From Planctomycetota bacterium (GTDB lineage Bacteria > Planctomycetota > Phycisphaerae > WQYP01): DNA of 38,679 nucleotides. Of this stretch, positions 24,923 to 34,343 are shown one piece after another. The translations under genes and the position numbers were made by a program. Positions within the stretch are counted from its first letter, which is position 1. Each line of letters begins with the position of its first letter. The notes beneath the pieces are model-generated. The model was not told where the DNA came from, made no database searches, and saw only the letters and a list, made by a program, of their open reading frames with translations. The stretch lies in NCBI GenBank assembly GCA_021785435.1, contig JAJYFE010000023.1, positions 1 through 38,679 on the forward strand, in the 5' to 3' direction.

Positions 24923-25870
24923 TTGAAAACAGCGCTGCTATGCCCTGGCCAAGGTGCCCAGCAGGTGGGAATGGGGCGGGATTTTTATGCGCAATTCTCC
25001 TCGGCGCGGCGCATTTTCGACGCGGCCGACGAGCAACTCGGATTCTCTATCAAACGGCTCTGTTTTGAAGGCCCCGCCGCCGACTTGCAGGCTACCGTCC
25101 ATGCTCAGGTTGGTATTTATGTCACCACCGCGGCTATCTATGAAGCGGTTAAAGAATCGGGGAAAGTGCATCTTCCCCCGGATGCCTTGGCGGGTCTGTC
25201 ATTGGGTGAATACACGGCGCTCTACCTGGCTGGGGCGTTTTCCTTCGCGGAGGGTCTGCGGCTGGTCCATGCCCGCGGCCAGCTGATGCAACAGGCGGCG
25301 CAGATGAACCCGGGGACCATGGTGGCGCTCCTGGGCGCCCCGGACCATGTGGCCGAGGAAATCTGCCGGCAGGTTGCCGCCGCCGGAGTGGGGGAAAGCA
25401 GCTATGACCGGGTGGTAGTCCCGGCAAACTTCAACGCCCCCGGGCAGATTGTGCTGTCCGGGTCGGTCCACGCCTGCCGCGCCGCCTGCCAACTGGCCAT
25501 GGCCAGGGGTCTGCGTACGGCTCCGCTGGATGTGGCCGGGGCGTTTCATTCGCCGCTGATGGCGACCGCCGTGGAGGGAATGCGGAAAGTTCTGGACGCC
25601 GTGCCCCTGGCGCGCCCCCAGACGATGACCTTGAGCAACGTAACGGCCGGCCCGCATGGCGATCCTTCCGAGCTGCGGGCATTGTTGGTGCAGCAGCTCA
25701 TTTCGCCCGTGCGCTGGCGGCAAAGCCTGGAATATCTCCAGAGCCAAGGTGTGGACACCTGGCTGGAGCTGGGTCCGGGGCGGGTTCTGACCGGATTACT
25801 TAAAAAGTTGAATCGCCGGGCGAACGTCACGAATATTTCCACAGTCGAAGGATGGCAAGCCCATGAATAG
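24923..25870 (+). CDS. fabD: Malonyl-CoA:ACP transacylase
   Basis: This 315-residue enzyme moves malonyl from CoA to ACP. It starts at a TTG (24923) with AGGAAA upstream; homology begins directly at KTALLCPGQGAQ. The active serine is S93 in GLSLGEY, where most FabD proteins have GHSLGE, so the histidine before serine is a leucine here. The second catalytic residue, H209 (GAFHSPLM), and the PGQGAQ glutamine are present. Length is normal. The last codons overlap fabG by 8 bases, so the two are translationally coupled. Confidence 0.95.
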   Translation: MKTALLCPGQGAQQVGMGRDFYAQFSSARRIFDAADEQLGFSIKRLCFEGPAADLQATVHAQVGIYVTTAAIYEAVKESGKVHLPPDALAGLSLGEYTALYLAGAFSFAEGLRLVHARGQLMQQAAQMNPGTMVALLGAPDHVAEEICRQVAAAGVGESSYDRVVVPANFNAPGQIVLSGSVHACRAACQLAMARGLRTAPLDVAGAFHSPLMATAVEGMRKVLDAVPLARPQTMTLSNVTAGPHGDPSELRALLVQQLISPVRWRQSLEYLQSQGVDTWLELGPGRVLTGLLKKLNRRANVTNISTVEGWQAHE

Positions 25871-26600
25871 CAAGCGGGTCGCCTATGTGACGGGCGGGTC
25901 GCGCGGGATTGGCGCGGCCATTGTACGCGCTTTGGCCGCGGCCAATCACCACGTGGTAGCCGTGGCGCGCCAGCGCGAAAAGCTCGAGCACCTCGCCGCC
26001 GATTTGGCCGCAGCGGGCACACCGGTTGAAACCGCCGTCGTCGATATTACCGATGCCGCGGCCCTGGCGGCTTCCATCGAACAGACCAGCGCCACGCACG
26101 GCCGGCTGGACGTGCTCGTCAATAACGCCGGCGTCACCCGCGACGGCTTATTTCTGCGGATGTCGGATGAAGATTTTGACCTGGTTTTGCGGACCAACCT
26201 GCGGGCCGCATTCGTGGCCTGCCGCGCCGCGGCCCGGACGATGATCCACGCCCGGTGGGGCCGGATTATCAATATCACGTCCGTTTCCGGGATGATGGGT
26301 AATGCGGGGCAGGTGAATTATGCCGCCTCCAAGGCGGGGCTGATCGGCATGACCAAATCCATCGCCCGTGAATTGGCTGGAAAACAGGTCACCGCCAATT
26401 GCGTCGCCCCGGGTTTTACCGTTACGGACATGACGGATGTGCTGCCCCAGCCCCTCAAGGACAAGGTGCGGGAAATGATCCCGTTGCGACGGTTTGGCCA
26501 GCCGGGCGAAGTCGCCGCGGCCGTTTTGTTTCTCGCCGGCGAGGCCAGCGGGTATATTACCGGGCAAGTGCTCGCCGTCGACGGCGGTATGAGCATGTGA
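25863..26600 (+). CDS. fabG: 3-oxoacyl-ACP reductase
   Basis: This 245-residue short-chain dehydrogenase reduces 3-ketoacyl-ACP with NADPH. It has the nucleotide-binding TGGSRGIG (10-17), the NNAG motif (87-90), and the catalytic S140, Y153 and K157 (INITSVSG..NYAASKAGL). The C-terminus ends with GYITGQVLAVDGGMSM, typical of FabG. ATG 25863 lies inside the end of fabD. A 237-base gap follows before acpP, suggesting that acpP has extra transcription of its own. Confidence 0.96.
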   Translation: MNSKRVAYVTGGSRGIGAAIVRALAAANHHVVAVARQREKLEHLAADLAAAGTPVETAVVDITDAAALAASIEQTSATHGRLDVLVNNAGVTRDGLFLRMSDEDFDLVLRTNLRAAFVACRAAARTMIHARWGRIINITSVSGMMGNAGQVNYAASKAGLIGMTKSIARELAGKQVTANCVAPGFTVTDMTDVLPQPLKDKVREMIPLRRFGQPGEVAAAVLFLAGEASGYITGQVLAVDGGMSM

Positions 26601-26688
26601 CGGTCCACCGGGGCGGAACTTCGGCCTGCCACGATGCGCCGCAATGGATGGCCACATCCGGGGGCTGGCGGCCGTAGCGTCGGTCGTG

Positions 26689-26717
26689 TTGCCAACTTGG
26701 CCACGGGACGTTACGCT
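26689..26717 (+). promoter_or_regulatory. Possible additional promoter for acpP
   Basis: TTGCCA (26689-26694), 17 bases, then TACGCT (26712-26717; TAxxxT). Its spacer contains the first of two CTTGGCCACGGG repeats. An internal promoter would fit the usually high expression of ACP. Confidence 0.3.
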
Positions 26718-26771
26718 GTTAAATCCCTGGGGGAAGTTCGGATGAACCGCATGGGTTAGCTTGGCCACGGG
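26696..26771. repeat. Pair of 12-base direct repeats CTTGGCCACGGG
   Basis: Identical copies at 26696-26707 and 26760-26771, 64 bases apart, in the fabG-acpP gap. The first overlaps a candidate promoter. A 64-base period is about six helical turns, so both copies face the same side, as expected for a pair of operator sites. No regulator is assigned. Confidence 0.45.
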
Positions 26772-26837
26772 GTCGCCTCGGAGGCTGACTTGTGAGCCGG
26801 CGCTGGGATGACCCGATTTTTTAGGAGGTTTGCGGGT

Positions 26838-27128
26838 ATGCCTGAAATGGACGAGATTGAACAGAAAGTCATTGATATCGTGGCCGAACAAATGGGGGTC
26901 GACAAAGCGGAAATCACGCGCGATACCAGTTTTGTCAACGACCTCAACGCGGACAGCCTCGATACGGTCGAACTGGTCATGGAGTTCGAAGATGAGTTTG
27001 AAATGTCGATTCCCGATGAAGAGGCGGAGAAAATTCAAACCGTCGGCCAGGCCATCGACTACATTAAAAACATTGCGGCCAAACTGAAAACGCAACCGCA
27101 ACCCCAGCCGCCGCAACCCCCGCAATAG
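26838..27128 (+). CDS. acpP: Acyl carrier protein with Pro/Gln tail
   Basis: The 96-residue product is ACP: the phosphopantetheine attachment serine is S40 in [16 protein letters not shown], and residues 1-83 cover the normal ACP length. A 13-residue tail [12 protein letters not shown]-type extension follows, absent from ordinary ACPs. ATG 26838 is preceded by a strong AGGAGG; the longer frame to 26808 is not supported. It sits between fabG and fabF as in many bacteria. The tail is likely unstructured and its role, if any, is unknown. Confidence 0.96.
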   Translation: MPEMDEIEQKVIDIVAEQMGVDKAEITRDTSFVNDLNADSLDTVELVMEFEDEFEMSIPDEEAEKIQTVGQAIDYIKNIAAKLKTQPQPQPPQPPQ

Positions 27129-27249
27129 ACGCCCTTCGCTCGGCCTGCGAACCCCGGTCATGCCGCCGTGGGCCGCCAGTCAGGCGCGGGCTTTCTGAGG
27201 TTTTCCGCGGGGCCGCGGCTCCAGCGCGGATTGAAGTGTTTAAAGCAAC

Positions 27250-28494
27250 ATGCCTAAAACGAGAGTGGCTATTACCGGGCTGGGCGTGGTGACCCCCCTC
27301 GGGGACGACTTGGAGAAGTTCTGGAGGCGGTTACTCGCGGGTGAAAGCGGCATTCGCAGCATCACCCGCTTTGATGTCAGTAGTTATCCCGTCCGTATCG
27401 GCGGGGAGATCACGCCCGAGGTATTTAACGCTGAACAAACCATATCGCCCAAGGAAATCAAGCGCCTGGACCGTTTTTCGGTATACGGCTTGATCGCCGG
27501 CATCCATGCCGTCAAGAATTCCGGAATCGACTTTTCCAGGATTAACCTCGACCGGGCCGGCGTCATTGTCGGTTCCGGCATCGGCGGCATCGAGGAAATG
27601 GAGCAGCAATATGACCGCATGTTGGCCCGGGGCGTAGGCCGCGTTTCGCCGTTTACCGTGCCGAAGCTGATGGTCAACGCCGCCGCCGGCAATCTCTCCA
27701 TCCAATGGGGCCTGCGGGGGCCGGTGTCGGCCACCGCCACGGCGTGCGCCACGGCGGGCAATGCCATCGCCGACGCCTTCCAGACGATCCAGCGGGGGGA
27801 GGCGGATGTCATGCTCGCCGGCGGAGCCGAAGCGGCGATGACGAAATTGGGTTTGGCCGCCTTTTGCGCTTTGCGGGCGCTGTCCACGCGCAACGGAGAT
27901 CCGGCCAGGGCCAGTCGCCCCTTTGAAAAAAATCGCGACGGATTTGTGATGTCCGAAGGGGCCGGGGTAGTGGTGCTCGAAGAACTCGAGCAGGCGCGCG
28001 CCCGGGGGGCGAAAATCTACGGAGAACTGCTGGCCTGCGGCGCCACCGGCGATGCCTGCCACATTACCGCGCCCGACGCCAACGGCGGCGGCGCCGCCAA
28101 AGCCATGTGCAAGGCGCTGCGCGAGGCGGGCCTTCGTCCCGATCAAATCGACTATATTAACGCCCACGGAACCGCCACGGACTTGGGAGACCTGGCGGAA
28201 ACGCGGGCGGTGCACCAGGTGTTCGGTTCACACGCGAAAACGCTGGCCATCAGTTCCACCAAAGGGGCGCTGGGGCACAGCCTGGGTGCTTCCGGCGCCA
28301 TTGAACTGGTCATTACCTGCCTGGCCCTCGACCACGGTGTATTGCCGCCGACCATTAACTACGACGAGCCGGACGAACGCTGTGATCTGGACTACGTGCC
28401 CAATACCGCCCGCACCGCCGCCATCCGCTACGCCATGAGCAACAGCTTCGGTTTCGGCGGCCATAACACCAGCTTGCTTGTCGGAAAATATTGA
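27250..28494 (+). CDS. fabF: Beta-ketoacyl-ACP synthase II
   Basis: This 414-residue condensing enzyme elongates fatty acids. The Cys-His-His triad is C166 (SATATACATAGNA), H306 (INAHGTATD) and H343 (STKGALGHSLGASG), with the C-terminal SNSFGFGGHN. These motifs are those of FabF rather than FabH. No strong Shine-Dalgarno precedes ATG 27250, but homology starts at once (PKTRVAITGLGVVTPLG). Its TGA stop is immediately followed by the leuB ATG (TGAATG), implying tight coupling between fatty-acid and leucine genes. Confidence 0.97.
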   Translation: MPKTRVAITGLGVVTPLGDDLEKFWRRLLAGESGIRSITRFDVSSYPVRIGGEITPEVFNAEQTISPKEIKRLDRFSVYGLIAGIHAVKNSGIDFSRINLDRAGVIVGSGIGGIEEMEQQYDRMLARGVGRVSPFTVPKLMVNAAAGNLSIQWGLRGPVSATATACATAGNAIADAFQTIQRGEADVMLAGGAEAAMTKLGLAAFCALRALSTRNGDPARASRPFEKNRDGFVMSEGAGVVVLEELEQARARGAKIYGELLACGATGDACHITAPDANGGGAAKAMCKALREAGLRPDQIDYINAHGTATDLGDLAETRAVHQVFGSHAKTLAISSTKGALGHSLGASGAIELVITCLALDHGVLPPTINYDEPDERCDLDYVPNTARTAAIRYAMSNSFGFGGHNTSLLVGKY

Positions 28495-29583
28495 ATGGAT
28501 CTGCCTATTGCGGTACTACCTGGCGACGGCATCGGCCCGGAAGTCACGGCCGCAGCGCTGCGGGTGTTGGAGCCGGTTGCGGGAAAGTTCGGCCATCGCC
28601 TCCAGGCACAATACGCCTCCGTGGGCTGGGCCGCCATCGATGAATGTGGCCAGGCCCTGCCCCCAGCCACCGGCGCTGTTTGCCGGCGCAACCAGGCCAT
28701 TCTTTTCGGCGCGGTCGGGCTGCCCGACCGGGATCAAACCCTCCCGCCGCCTCAGCGCCCGGAACGCGTCGCGCTGCTGGAGTTACGCCGGGGCTTGTTT
28801 GCCAATCTTCGGCATATCGTATTGCCGCCGGCTCTGGCCGGGCAATCCCCGCTGAAGGAACATCTGCTCGCGGACGGTGTCGACATCCTGATAGTTCGTG
28901 AATTAACCGGCGGGCTTTATTACGGCCGGCCGCAGGAAATCACGGGCCAGGCGCCGCAGCGCCGCGCGGTGGACACGATGGCTTACTCGGAACAGGAAAT
29001 CCGCCGTATTCTGAAAGTTGGATTTGAAAGCGCCCGCCGCCGCCGGCGCCGACTGGCCAGTGTGGATAAGGCGAATATCCTTGCCACCAGCGGGCTTTGG
29101 CGCGAGGTAGCCAGGGCCATGGCCGCGGATTATCCTGACGTACGCCTCGAACACCTGTACGTGGATAACGCGTCCATGCAGTTGCTCCGCCGGCCCGGCG
29201 ATTTTGATGTCCTGGTTACCGAAAATACCTTTGGCGACATCTTAAGTGATGAGGCCTCCATGCTGGCCGGCTCCATCGGCCTGGTGCCGTCGGCCTGCCT
29301 GGGCGAACCGGATGAAAACGGGCGTTCCGCCACGCCATTTTACGAACCGATTCACGGCAGCGCGCCGGATATCGCCGGCCGGAATATCGCCAATCCGGTC
29401 GGGGCCATTTTGTCCACGGCCATGATGCTGGAACACACTTTTGGCCTGCTCCAGGAGGCGAAGGTTATTCGCGCGGCGGTATTGGCGGCCTTGTGCGATC
29501 CGAACCATCGCACCGCGGACCTGGGTGGCGCCGCCACCTGCAGCGCCATGACGGACGCCGTTATCGCCGCCCTGGGCGCATAA
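28495..29583 (+). CDS. leuB: 3-isopropylmalate dehydrogenase
   Basis: This 362-residue enzyme oxidises and decarboxylates 3-isopropylmalate in leucine synthesis. It has the isopropylmalate-dehydrogenase substrate motif ELRRGLFANLRH, VRELTGGLYYG, and the metal-binding aspartates in TENTFGDILSDEASM. The dinucleotide-binding segment EPIHGSAPDIAGRNIANPVG points to NAD. The LRRGLFANLR helix favours LeuB over isocitrate or tartrate dehydrogenases. No other leucine genes are in the window. It directly follows fabF and precedes thrS by 31 bases. Confidence 0.93.
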   Translation: MDLPIAVLPGDGIGPEVTAAALRVLEPVAGKFGHRLQAQYASVGWAAIDECGQALPPATGAVCRRNQAILFGAVGLPDRDQTLPPPQRPERVALLELRRGLFANLRHIVLPPALAGQSPLKEHLLADGVDILIVRELTGGLYYGRPQEITGQAPQRRAVDTMAYSEQEIRRILKVGFESARRRRRRLASVDKANILATSGLWREVARAMAADYPDVRLEHLYVDNASMQLLRRPGDFDVLVTENTFGDILSDEASMLAGSIGLVPSACLGEPDENGRSATPFYEPIHGSAPDIAGRNIANPVGAILSTAMMLEHTFGLLQEAKVIRAAVLAALCDPNHRTADLGGAATCSAMTDAVIAALGA

Positions 29584-29614
29584 GGCATCCCCCGGCCACG
29601 GCCTGGAGCACCGG

Positions 29615-31585
29615 ATGATTACCATTACCCTGCCCAACGGCGCGAAAAAGCAATTCACAGCCCCCACCATAACCGCTTTTGACGTGGCCAAGGCCATCGG
29701 CCCACGCCTGGCCCAGGACGCCATTGGCGCGCTGATCAATGGCGAACTGCGCGATTTGCACGCCCCCATCCAGGCCGATGCCGCCGTAACCATCGTCACC
29801 GCCCGGTCGGATGACACCCACGCCCTGTACCTCCTGCGGCACTCCTGCGCCCACGTCATGGCTGAAGCCATCACCAGCCTTTTTCCCTCGGTTAAATTGG
29901 CGTATGGCCCCCCGCTGGAGGATGGATTCTATTACGATCTGGAGCTGGCCGAGCCGATTCGCCAAGAAGATTTCGCCCGGGTTGAAACGGAAATGGCCCG
30001 GATTATCGCCGCGGACCGTCCCTTCACGCGGTACGAACTACCCCCCGACGAAGCGCTGCGCAAACTGGAACACCAGGGCAATCCCTACAAAGTGGACAAT
30101 GCCCGCCGGGCGCTGCGGCAGAACCCGGGGACGGCCATCAGCTTTTACGCCACTGGCCAGCCCGGTAAAGATTGGGAAGATCTGTGCCGCGGCCCCCACT
30201 TGCCAACCACGGGCCGCATCGGTGCGTTTAAGATCACCAGTGTGGCCGGCGCCTATTGGCACGGCGACGCCTCGCAGCAGCAATTACAGCGTGTTTATGG
30301 CATCGCCTTTTTCTCGGCCGCGGAACTGACCGCCCATGGCCAGCGCCTTCAAGCCGCGAAAGAACGCGACCACCGGCTGTTGGGCAGGCAGTTGGGCTTG
30401 TTTACCATTTCCCCCCTGGTCGGCAGCGGCCTGATTCTCTGGCTCCCCAAGGGCGCCATGGTCCGGCAGGAACTGGAAGCCTTCCTGCTCCAGGAATTGA
30501 CTCGCCGCGGGTACAGCGCTGTCTACACCCCCCATATCGGCAACGTGAATTTGTATAAAACCAGCGGTCATTATCCCTATTACAAAGATTCCCAGTTCCC
30601 CACCATCAAAATGAAAGAGCGCGATTCGGGTGACGAAGCGGAATATCTGCTTAAGCCGATGAACTGCCCGCACCACATTCAAATTTACGCCGCCGAGCCA
30701 CGCAGTTACCGTGATTTGCCGATCCGCCTGGCGGAATTCGGAACCGTCTATCGCTTTGAACAGTCCGGCGAGTTGGCCGGCATGACGCGGGTGCGCGGGT
30801 TTACGCAGGATGACGCCCACCTGTTCTGCACGCCCGATCAGGTCGAAGCCGAACTCCGCTCCACGGTGGACATGGTGCTGCACGTCTTCCGCACCCTGGG
30901 CTTTACCGAGTATCAATGTCGGGTGAGCCTGCGCGCACCTGGCTCCGATAAGTATGCCGGCGAAGCCGCCTTATGGAATCAGGCTGAAACCACCCTGCGC
31001 CAAGTCGTGCGCGAGATGGGCGTGCCCCACCATGAGGCGCTCGGCGAAGCCGCCTTCTACGGACCTAAATTGGATTTCCTGGTAAAAGATGTGATTGGCC
31101 GGCAGTGGCAGCTGGGAACCGTCCAACTGGACTACGTCCTGCCCGAGCGCTTCCAGCTCGAGTACATCGGCGCGGATAATGCGCCCCATCGGCCGGTGAT
31201 GATCCACCGTGCTCCCTTCGGTTCCCTGGAGCGTTTCACGGGCATTTTGATCGAACATTTCGCCGGGGCCTTTCCCACCTGGCTGTCCCCGGTGCAGGCC
31301 ATCGTGCTGTCCATCAGCGAAAAATTCGTGGACTATGGGCGGCAAGTGGTCGGTCAACTGCGCGCCGCGGGGGTGCGCGCCGAACTCGACTCCGGCGATG
31401 AGAAAATCGGGGCGAAAATTCGCCGCGCCCGCATCCAGAAAATTCCCTACTTGCTGGTGGTGGGCGCTAAAGAGCAGCAAGCCGGCGCCGTGGCCGTCCG
31501 CACCCGCCAGGATGAAGATTTGGGCGCTGTGCCAGTGGCCGCTTTCCTCGAAAAACTCTCCGCCGAGATCCGCACCCGGGCGTAG
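29615..31585 (+). CDS. thrS: Threonyl-tRNA synthetase
   Basis: At 656 residues it has the full bacterial architecture: TGS domain (1-62), editing domain with HSCAHVMAEA and LCRGPH (the HxxxH and CxxxH metal/editing residues), class II catalytic core with LKPMNCPHHIQIY, MTRVRGFTQDDAHLFC (motif 2) and IHRAPFGSLERF (motif 3), and a C-terminal anticodon domain (SPVQAIVLSI). It charges tRNA-Thr and removes mis-attached serine. infC, the frequent downstream neighbour, is absent; instead a 381-base repeat-bearing gap follows. Confidence 0.98.
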   Translation: MITITLPNGAKKQFTAPTITAFDVAKAIGPRLAQDAIGALINGELRDLHAPIQADAAVTIVTARSDDTHALYLLRHSCAHVMAEAITSLFPSVKLAYGPPLEDGFYYDLELAEPIRQEDFARVETEMARIIAADRPFTRYELPPDEALRKLEHQGNPYKVDNARRALRQNPGTAISFYATGQPGKDWEDLCRGPHLPTTGRIGAFKITSVAGAYWHGDASQQQLQRVYGIAFFSAAELTAHGQRLQAAKERDHRLLGRQLGLFTISPLVGSGLILWLPKGAMVRQELEAFLLQELTRRGYSAVYTPHIGNVNLYKTSGHYPYYKDSQFPTIKMKERDSGDEAEYLLKPMNCPHHIQIYAAEPRSYRDLPIRLAEFGTVYRFEQSGELAGMTRVRGFTQDDAHLFCTPDQVEAELRSTVDMVLHVFRTLGFTEYQCRVSLRAPGSDKYAGEAALWNQAETTLRQVVREMGVPHHEALGEAAFYGPKLDFLVKDVIGRQWQLGTVQLDYVLPERFQLEYIGADNAPHRPVMIHRAPFGSLERFTGILIEHFAGAFPTWLSPVQAIVLSISEKFVDYGRQVVGQLRAAGVRAELDSGDEKIGAKIRRARIQKIPYLLVVGAKEQQAGAVAVRTRQDEDLGAVPVAAFLEKLSAEIRTRA

Positions 31586-31670
31586 GGGGCCGCCCAGAAA
31601 TAACCTGGACCAATATGGCGCAGGGGTTTGGGCCGCTGGCCCAGGACTCGACACCCCGTGCGCCGCCGTT

Positions 31671-31690
31671 CACCGCGTTGAAACGCGGTG
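31671..31690. repeat. Hairpin CACCGCGTT-GA-AACGCGGTG
   Basis: Perfect 9-bp stem, 2-base loop, followed by CTTCAGC. The same GCTTCAG flank precedes the next stem at 31756, so the two may form one composite repeat. Confidence 0.65.
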
Positions 31691-31755
31691 CTTCAGCTCC
31701 CCCGCTGCAAAATCCGACCCGATAACTCGCCGCATCGGAAGCACCGCGGCTTCAG

Positions 31756-31769
31756 GTCGCCGGGGCGAC
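31756..31769 (+). repeat. REP-like hairpin GTCGCC-GG-GGCGAC
   Basis: Perfect 6-bp stem with a 2-base loop, followed by TGAACCGCTCCG, the same kind of tail as in the copies at 35-49 and 21722-21736. Confidence 0.65.
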
Positions 31770-31875
31770 TGAACCGCTCCGCCTCCGCGCGGACCGGGCG
31801 GAGCGCAGCGCCGCCCCGGGCGCCCCGCCCTAACAAGCTGGCCAACCCCCATTTGAACTATCCCGACAGCGAGCG

Positions 31876-31903
31876 TTAAGCTTCACCCGTTTCGTGTTAA
31901 AAT
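31876..31903 (+). promoter_or_regulatory. Possible promoter of the sigma-54 activator gene
   Basis: TTAAGC (31876-31881), 16 bases, then TAAAAT (31898-31903). The -10 is good, the -35 weak. It would give a leader of about 55 bases. No -24/-12 sigma-54 element was recognised here. Confidence 0.35.
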
Positions 31904-31966
31904 GATGGTTTCTCGCATGCGCGGCGTCCTCTGCCGCGCACGCTTATCGGCGGAGACAGGAAGGTT

Positions 31967-33586
31967 ATGCAGCGGGCTGAACTGGAATTGAGCATCCTGA
32001 CCGACATCGGTCGCGTGCTGGCCTCGGAGCTGGACCTGCAGGCCGTGTTTGACCAGACCATGGGCGTACTGGCGACACGGCTGGGCACGGAACGCGGCTC
32101 CATGGTGCTGCTTGATGAAGCCACGGGCAAGCTGCGCATCGAAGCGGCCCTGGGTCTTACGGCTGAGGAAATCAAGCGCGGCCGCTACGCGGTCGGCGAG
32201 GGCATCACCGGCCAGGTCGTGGCCACCGGCCAGCCCCATGTGGTGGCCAATATCTCCACCGACCCGCGCTTCTTAAACCGCACGGGCGCCCGCGCCGCCC
32301 TGAAGGACAAGGTTATCAGCTTCATCTGCGTTCCGATTCACATTGACGGGCGCGTCGCTGGCGCCCTGTCCGTGGACAAGGCGTTTGTGGATCCCGAGTC
32401 CCTGCGGGACGACCAGCGCCTGCTGGAAATCATCGCCGCCTTTATCGCCCAGGCCATCAAGATCAACGCCATCATTTCGCGCGAGCGCGAAGAGTGGCTG
32501 AAGGAACGCCTGGCCCTGCGTCGCACCCTGCAAAGCCAATATAAATTCGACAACATCATCGGCACGTCGCCGGCCATGCTGGAGGTTTTCGACACCATCG
32601 CCCAGGTGGCCGTCAGCCGGGCCACGGTGCTGCTTTTGGGCGAAACCGGTACGGGCAAGGAATTGATCGCCAAAGCCATCCATTTCAACTCTCCGCGCGC
32701 CGATAAGCCGTTCATCCGGGTCAACTGTGGCGCCCTCAGCGGCACGCTGCTGGAATCGGAACTGTTCGGCCATGTCAAGGGCAGCTTCACCGGCGCCATC
32801 CGCGATAAAATCGGTCGCTTTGAAGCCGCCGATACCGGCACGCTTTTTCTCGATGAAATCGGCACCATCGACACCGGCCTGCAGGTTAAGCTGTTGCGGG
32901 TGCTGCAGGAACGCGAACTGGAAAGGGTTGGCGACAATCGCACCATCCGGGTGGACGTGCGGATCATCGCCGCGACCAATCTGGACCTGCAGAAACAGGT
33001 CGCGCAGGGCGCCTTCCGCGAAGACCTGTTCTATCGGCTCAATGTCGTGGCGATCCATCTGCCCCCCCTGCGTAACCGGCGCGAGGATATCCCTCTGCTG
33101 ATCGACTTCTTTCTTGACAAGTTCAACGCCGAGAATAACAAGACGCTTAAGAAAATCAGCCGCGATATGCTCAACCTGCTGGTGCGTTATCCCTGGCCCG
33201 GCAACGTGCGTGAATTGGAAAACGCCATGGAGCGGGCCGTGGTGCTGGCCCGCGGCGAGACCCTTACCGAAGACCTGCTGCCCGTGGCCATCCGGGCCTT
33301 CGCTCAGCAGGGCCGCGCTGCGATGGCCAGCGACGATCTTGACGGCCTGGTGCGCCGCCTGGCCGAGCAGGCGCTAAGCGAATACGCGATGCGGGAAGGC
33401 GCCATCTACGACCTGGTTATCAACCAGGTGGAAAAAGTCCTGATTGAGAAAGCGCTCCAGCGTTGCGAACAGGTCAAGATCAAGGCGGCCGAGTTCCTGG
33501 GCATCAACCGCAATACGCTCAACAAGAAGGTTAAGGAATTGGGAATCGAACCCGATGAACCCGCGGATGTGACCAACCCACCGTAA
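31967..33586 (+). CDS. NifA-type sigma-54-dependent activator (GAF-AAA-Fis)
   Basis: The 539-residue protein has an N-terminal GAF sensor domain (about 20-165), a sigma-54-interacting AAA+ domain (about 190-425) and a C-terminal Fis-type helix-turn-helix (about 490-530, [21 protein letters not shown]). The AAA+ part shows Walker A GETGTGKE (225-232), LFLDEIGTI (Walker B) and the arginine-finger region. The loop that contacts sigma-54 reads GSFTGA (272-277) instead of the usual GAFTGA. It should activate sigma-54 promoters in response to a small ligand or redox signal bound by the GAF domain; target genes are unknown. ATG 31967 follows AGGAAGG. Confidence 0.92.
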   Translation: MQRAELELSILTDIGRVLASELDLQAVFDQTMGVLATRLGTERGSMVLLDEATGKLRIEAALGLTAEEIKRGRYAVGEGITGQVVATGQPHVVANISTDPRFLNRTGARAALKDKVISFICVPIHIDGRVAGALSVDKAFVDPESLRDDQRLLEIIAAFIAQAIKINAIISREREEWLKERLALRRTLQSQYKFDNIIGTSPAMLEVFDTIAQVAVSRATVLLLGETGTGKELIAKAIHFNSPRADKPFIRVNCGALSGTLLESELFGHVKGSFTGAIRDKIGRFEAADTGTLFLDEIGTIDTGLQVKLLRVLQERELERVGDNRTIRVDVRIIAATNLDLQKQVAQGAFREDLFYRLNVVAIHLPPLRNRREDIPLLIDFFLDKFNAENNKTLKKISRDMLNLLVRYPWPGNVRELENAMERAVVLARGETLTEDLLPVAIRAFAQQGRAAMASDDLDGLVRRLAEQALSEYAMREGAIYDLVINQVEKVLIEKALQRCEQVKIKAAEFLGINRNTLNKKVKELGIEPDEPADVTNPP

Positions 33587-33679
33587 TGTTAGCCGGGGGA
33601 TTCCATTCACCGGGAACGGTGCCCGTGCGCTGGGCGTAGGGATCTGGCAATTGATTCCATATCACGTACCATTCCGGCC

Positions 33680-34309
33680 ATGATGGCAGCACCCATGGCT
33701 GCGCCGGGCTCGGACAAAGCACCCATTATCGCGTGGCATCTGGTGATGTGCCTGTATGGTTTCTGGTTGCCTAACGACCCGCGCGGGTCCTGGTCGAAAC
33801 ATGTCGGGTCAAAAGCCCTTTACGAGGCCGGAGGCCCGGCCAGCGGCGGCACGTACCACCGATCGGTGGCGGCCAGGCCCCATGACCATGCGCTGCGGGT
33901 GGCGGTGAAAACGGTGCTGAAATTTCCGCCGGTGGTGTTATCAGGAATCCAGGCCCGGGCGGTGGGACGGGGATTCGCGCAGGCACAGCAAGAGGCGAAA
34001 TATCATATCTACGCCTGTGCGATCCTGCCCAATCATGTTCACATCGTGTTGCGTTGCCCCCGGCGCAGTGTGGGACTCACCGTCGGCCATCTCAAGGCCC
34101 AGGCCACGCGGCGACTCCACGAGGAGGGTATTTCACCCGGTCCGCCAGGGCCGCCGGGCGGGGATCGGAGCGCCGTGTGGGGCGAAGGGAAATGGTGCGG
34201 ATACCTCAATGGATTGGAGTTGCCGCACGCGATTCGGTATGTCGAGGCCAATCCGGTCAAAGCGGGTTTGCCGCGGCAACACTGGAGTTTCGTTGAACCG
34301 TACCCCTGA
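33680..34309 (+). CDS. IS200/REP-associated HUH transposase (RAYT-like)
   Basis: This 209-residue protein has the HUH motif in ILPNHVHIVLRCP (H119 and H121), typical of Y1 transposases, and ends with IRYVEANPVKAGLPRQHWSF, whose tyrosine (about Y187) is the candidate nucleophile as in RAYTs. The extra N-terminal part (AWHLVMCLYGFWLPNDPRGS) is common in COG1943 transposases outside classical IS200. No neighbouring tnpB was found, and no element ends are obvious, which favours a single-copy REP-associated transposase over an insertion sequence. Two palindromes lie within 100 bases of its stop. The exact start is uncertain; M6 would also fit. Confidence 0.8.
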   Translation: MMAAPMAAPGSDKAPIIAWHLVMCLYGFWLPNDPRGSWSKHVGSKALYEAGGPASGGTYHRSVAARPHDHALRVAVKTVLKFPPVVLSGIQARAVGRGFAQAQQEAKYHIYACAILPNHVHIVLRCPRRSVGLTVGHLKAQATRRLHEEGISPGPPGPPGGDRSAVWGEGKWCGYLNGLELPHAIRYVEANPVKAGLPRQHWSFVEPYP

Positions 34310-34343
34310 CGGCGGCGGGATTGGGCTGGGGGCCATGGGAGCG

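Larger units (their letters stand above)
31586..31966. other. Intergenic region between thrS and the sigma-54 activator gene
   Basis: No gene supported. It holds two palindromes (31671-31690 and 31756-31769) and a possible promoter near 31876-31903. No hairpin with a T-run that would make a convincing thrS terminator. Confidence 0.6.
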
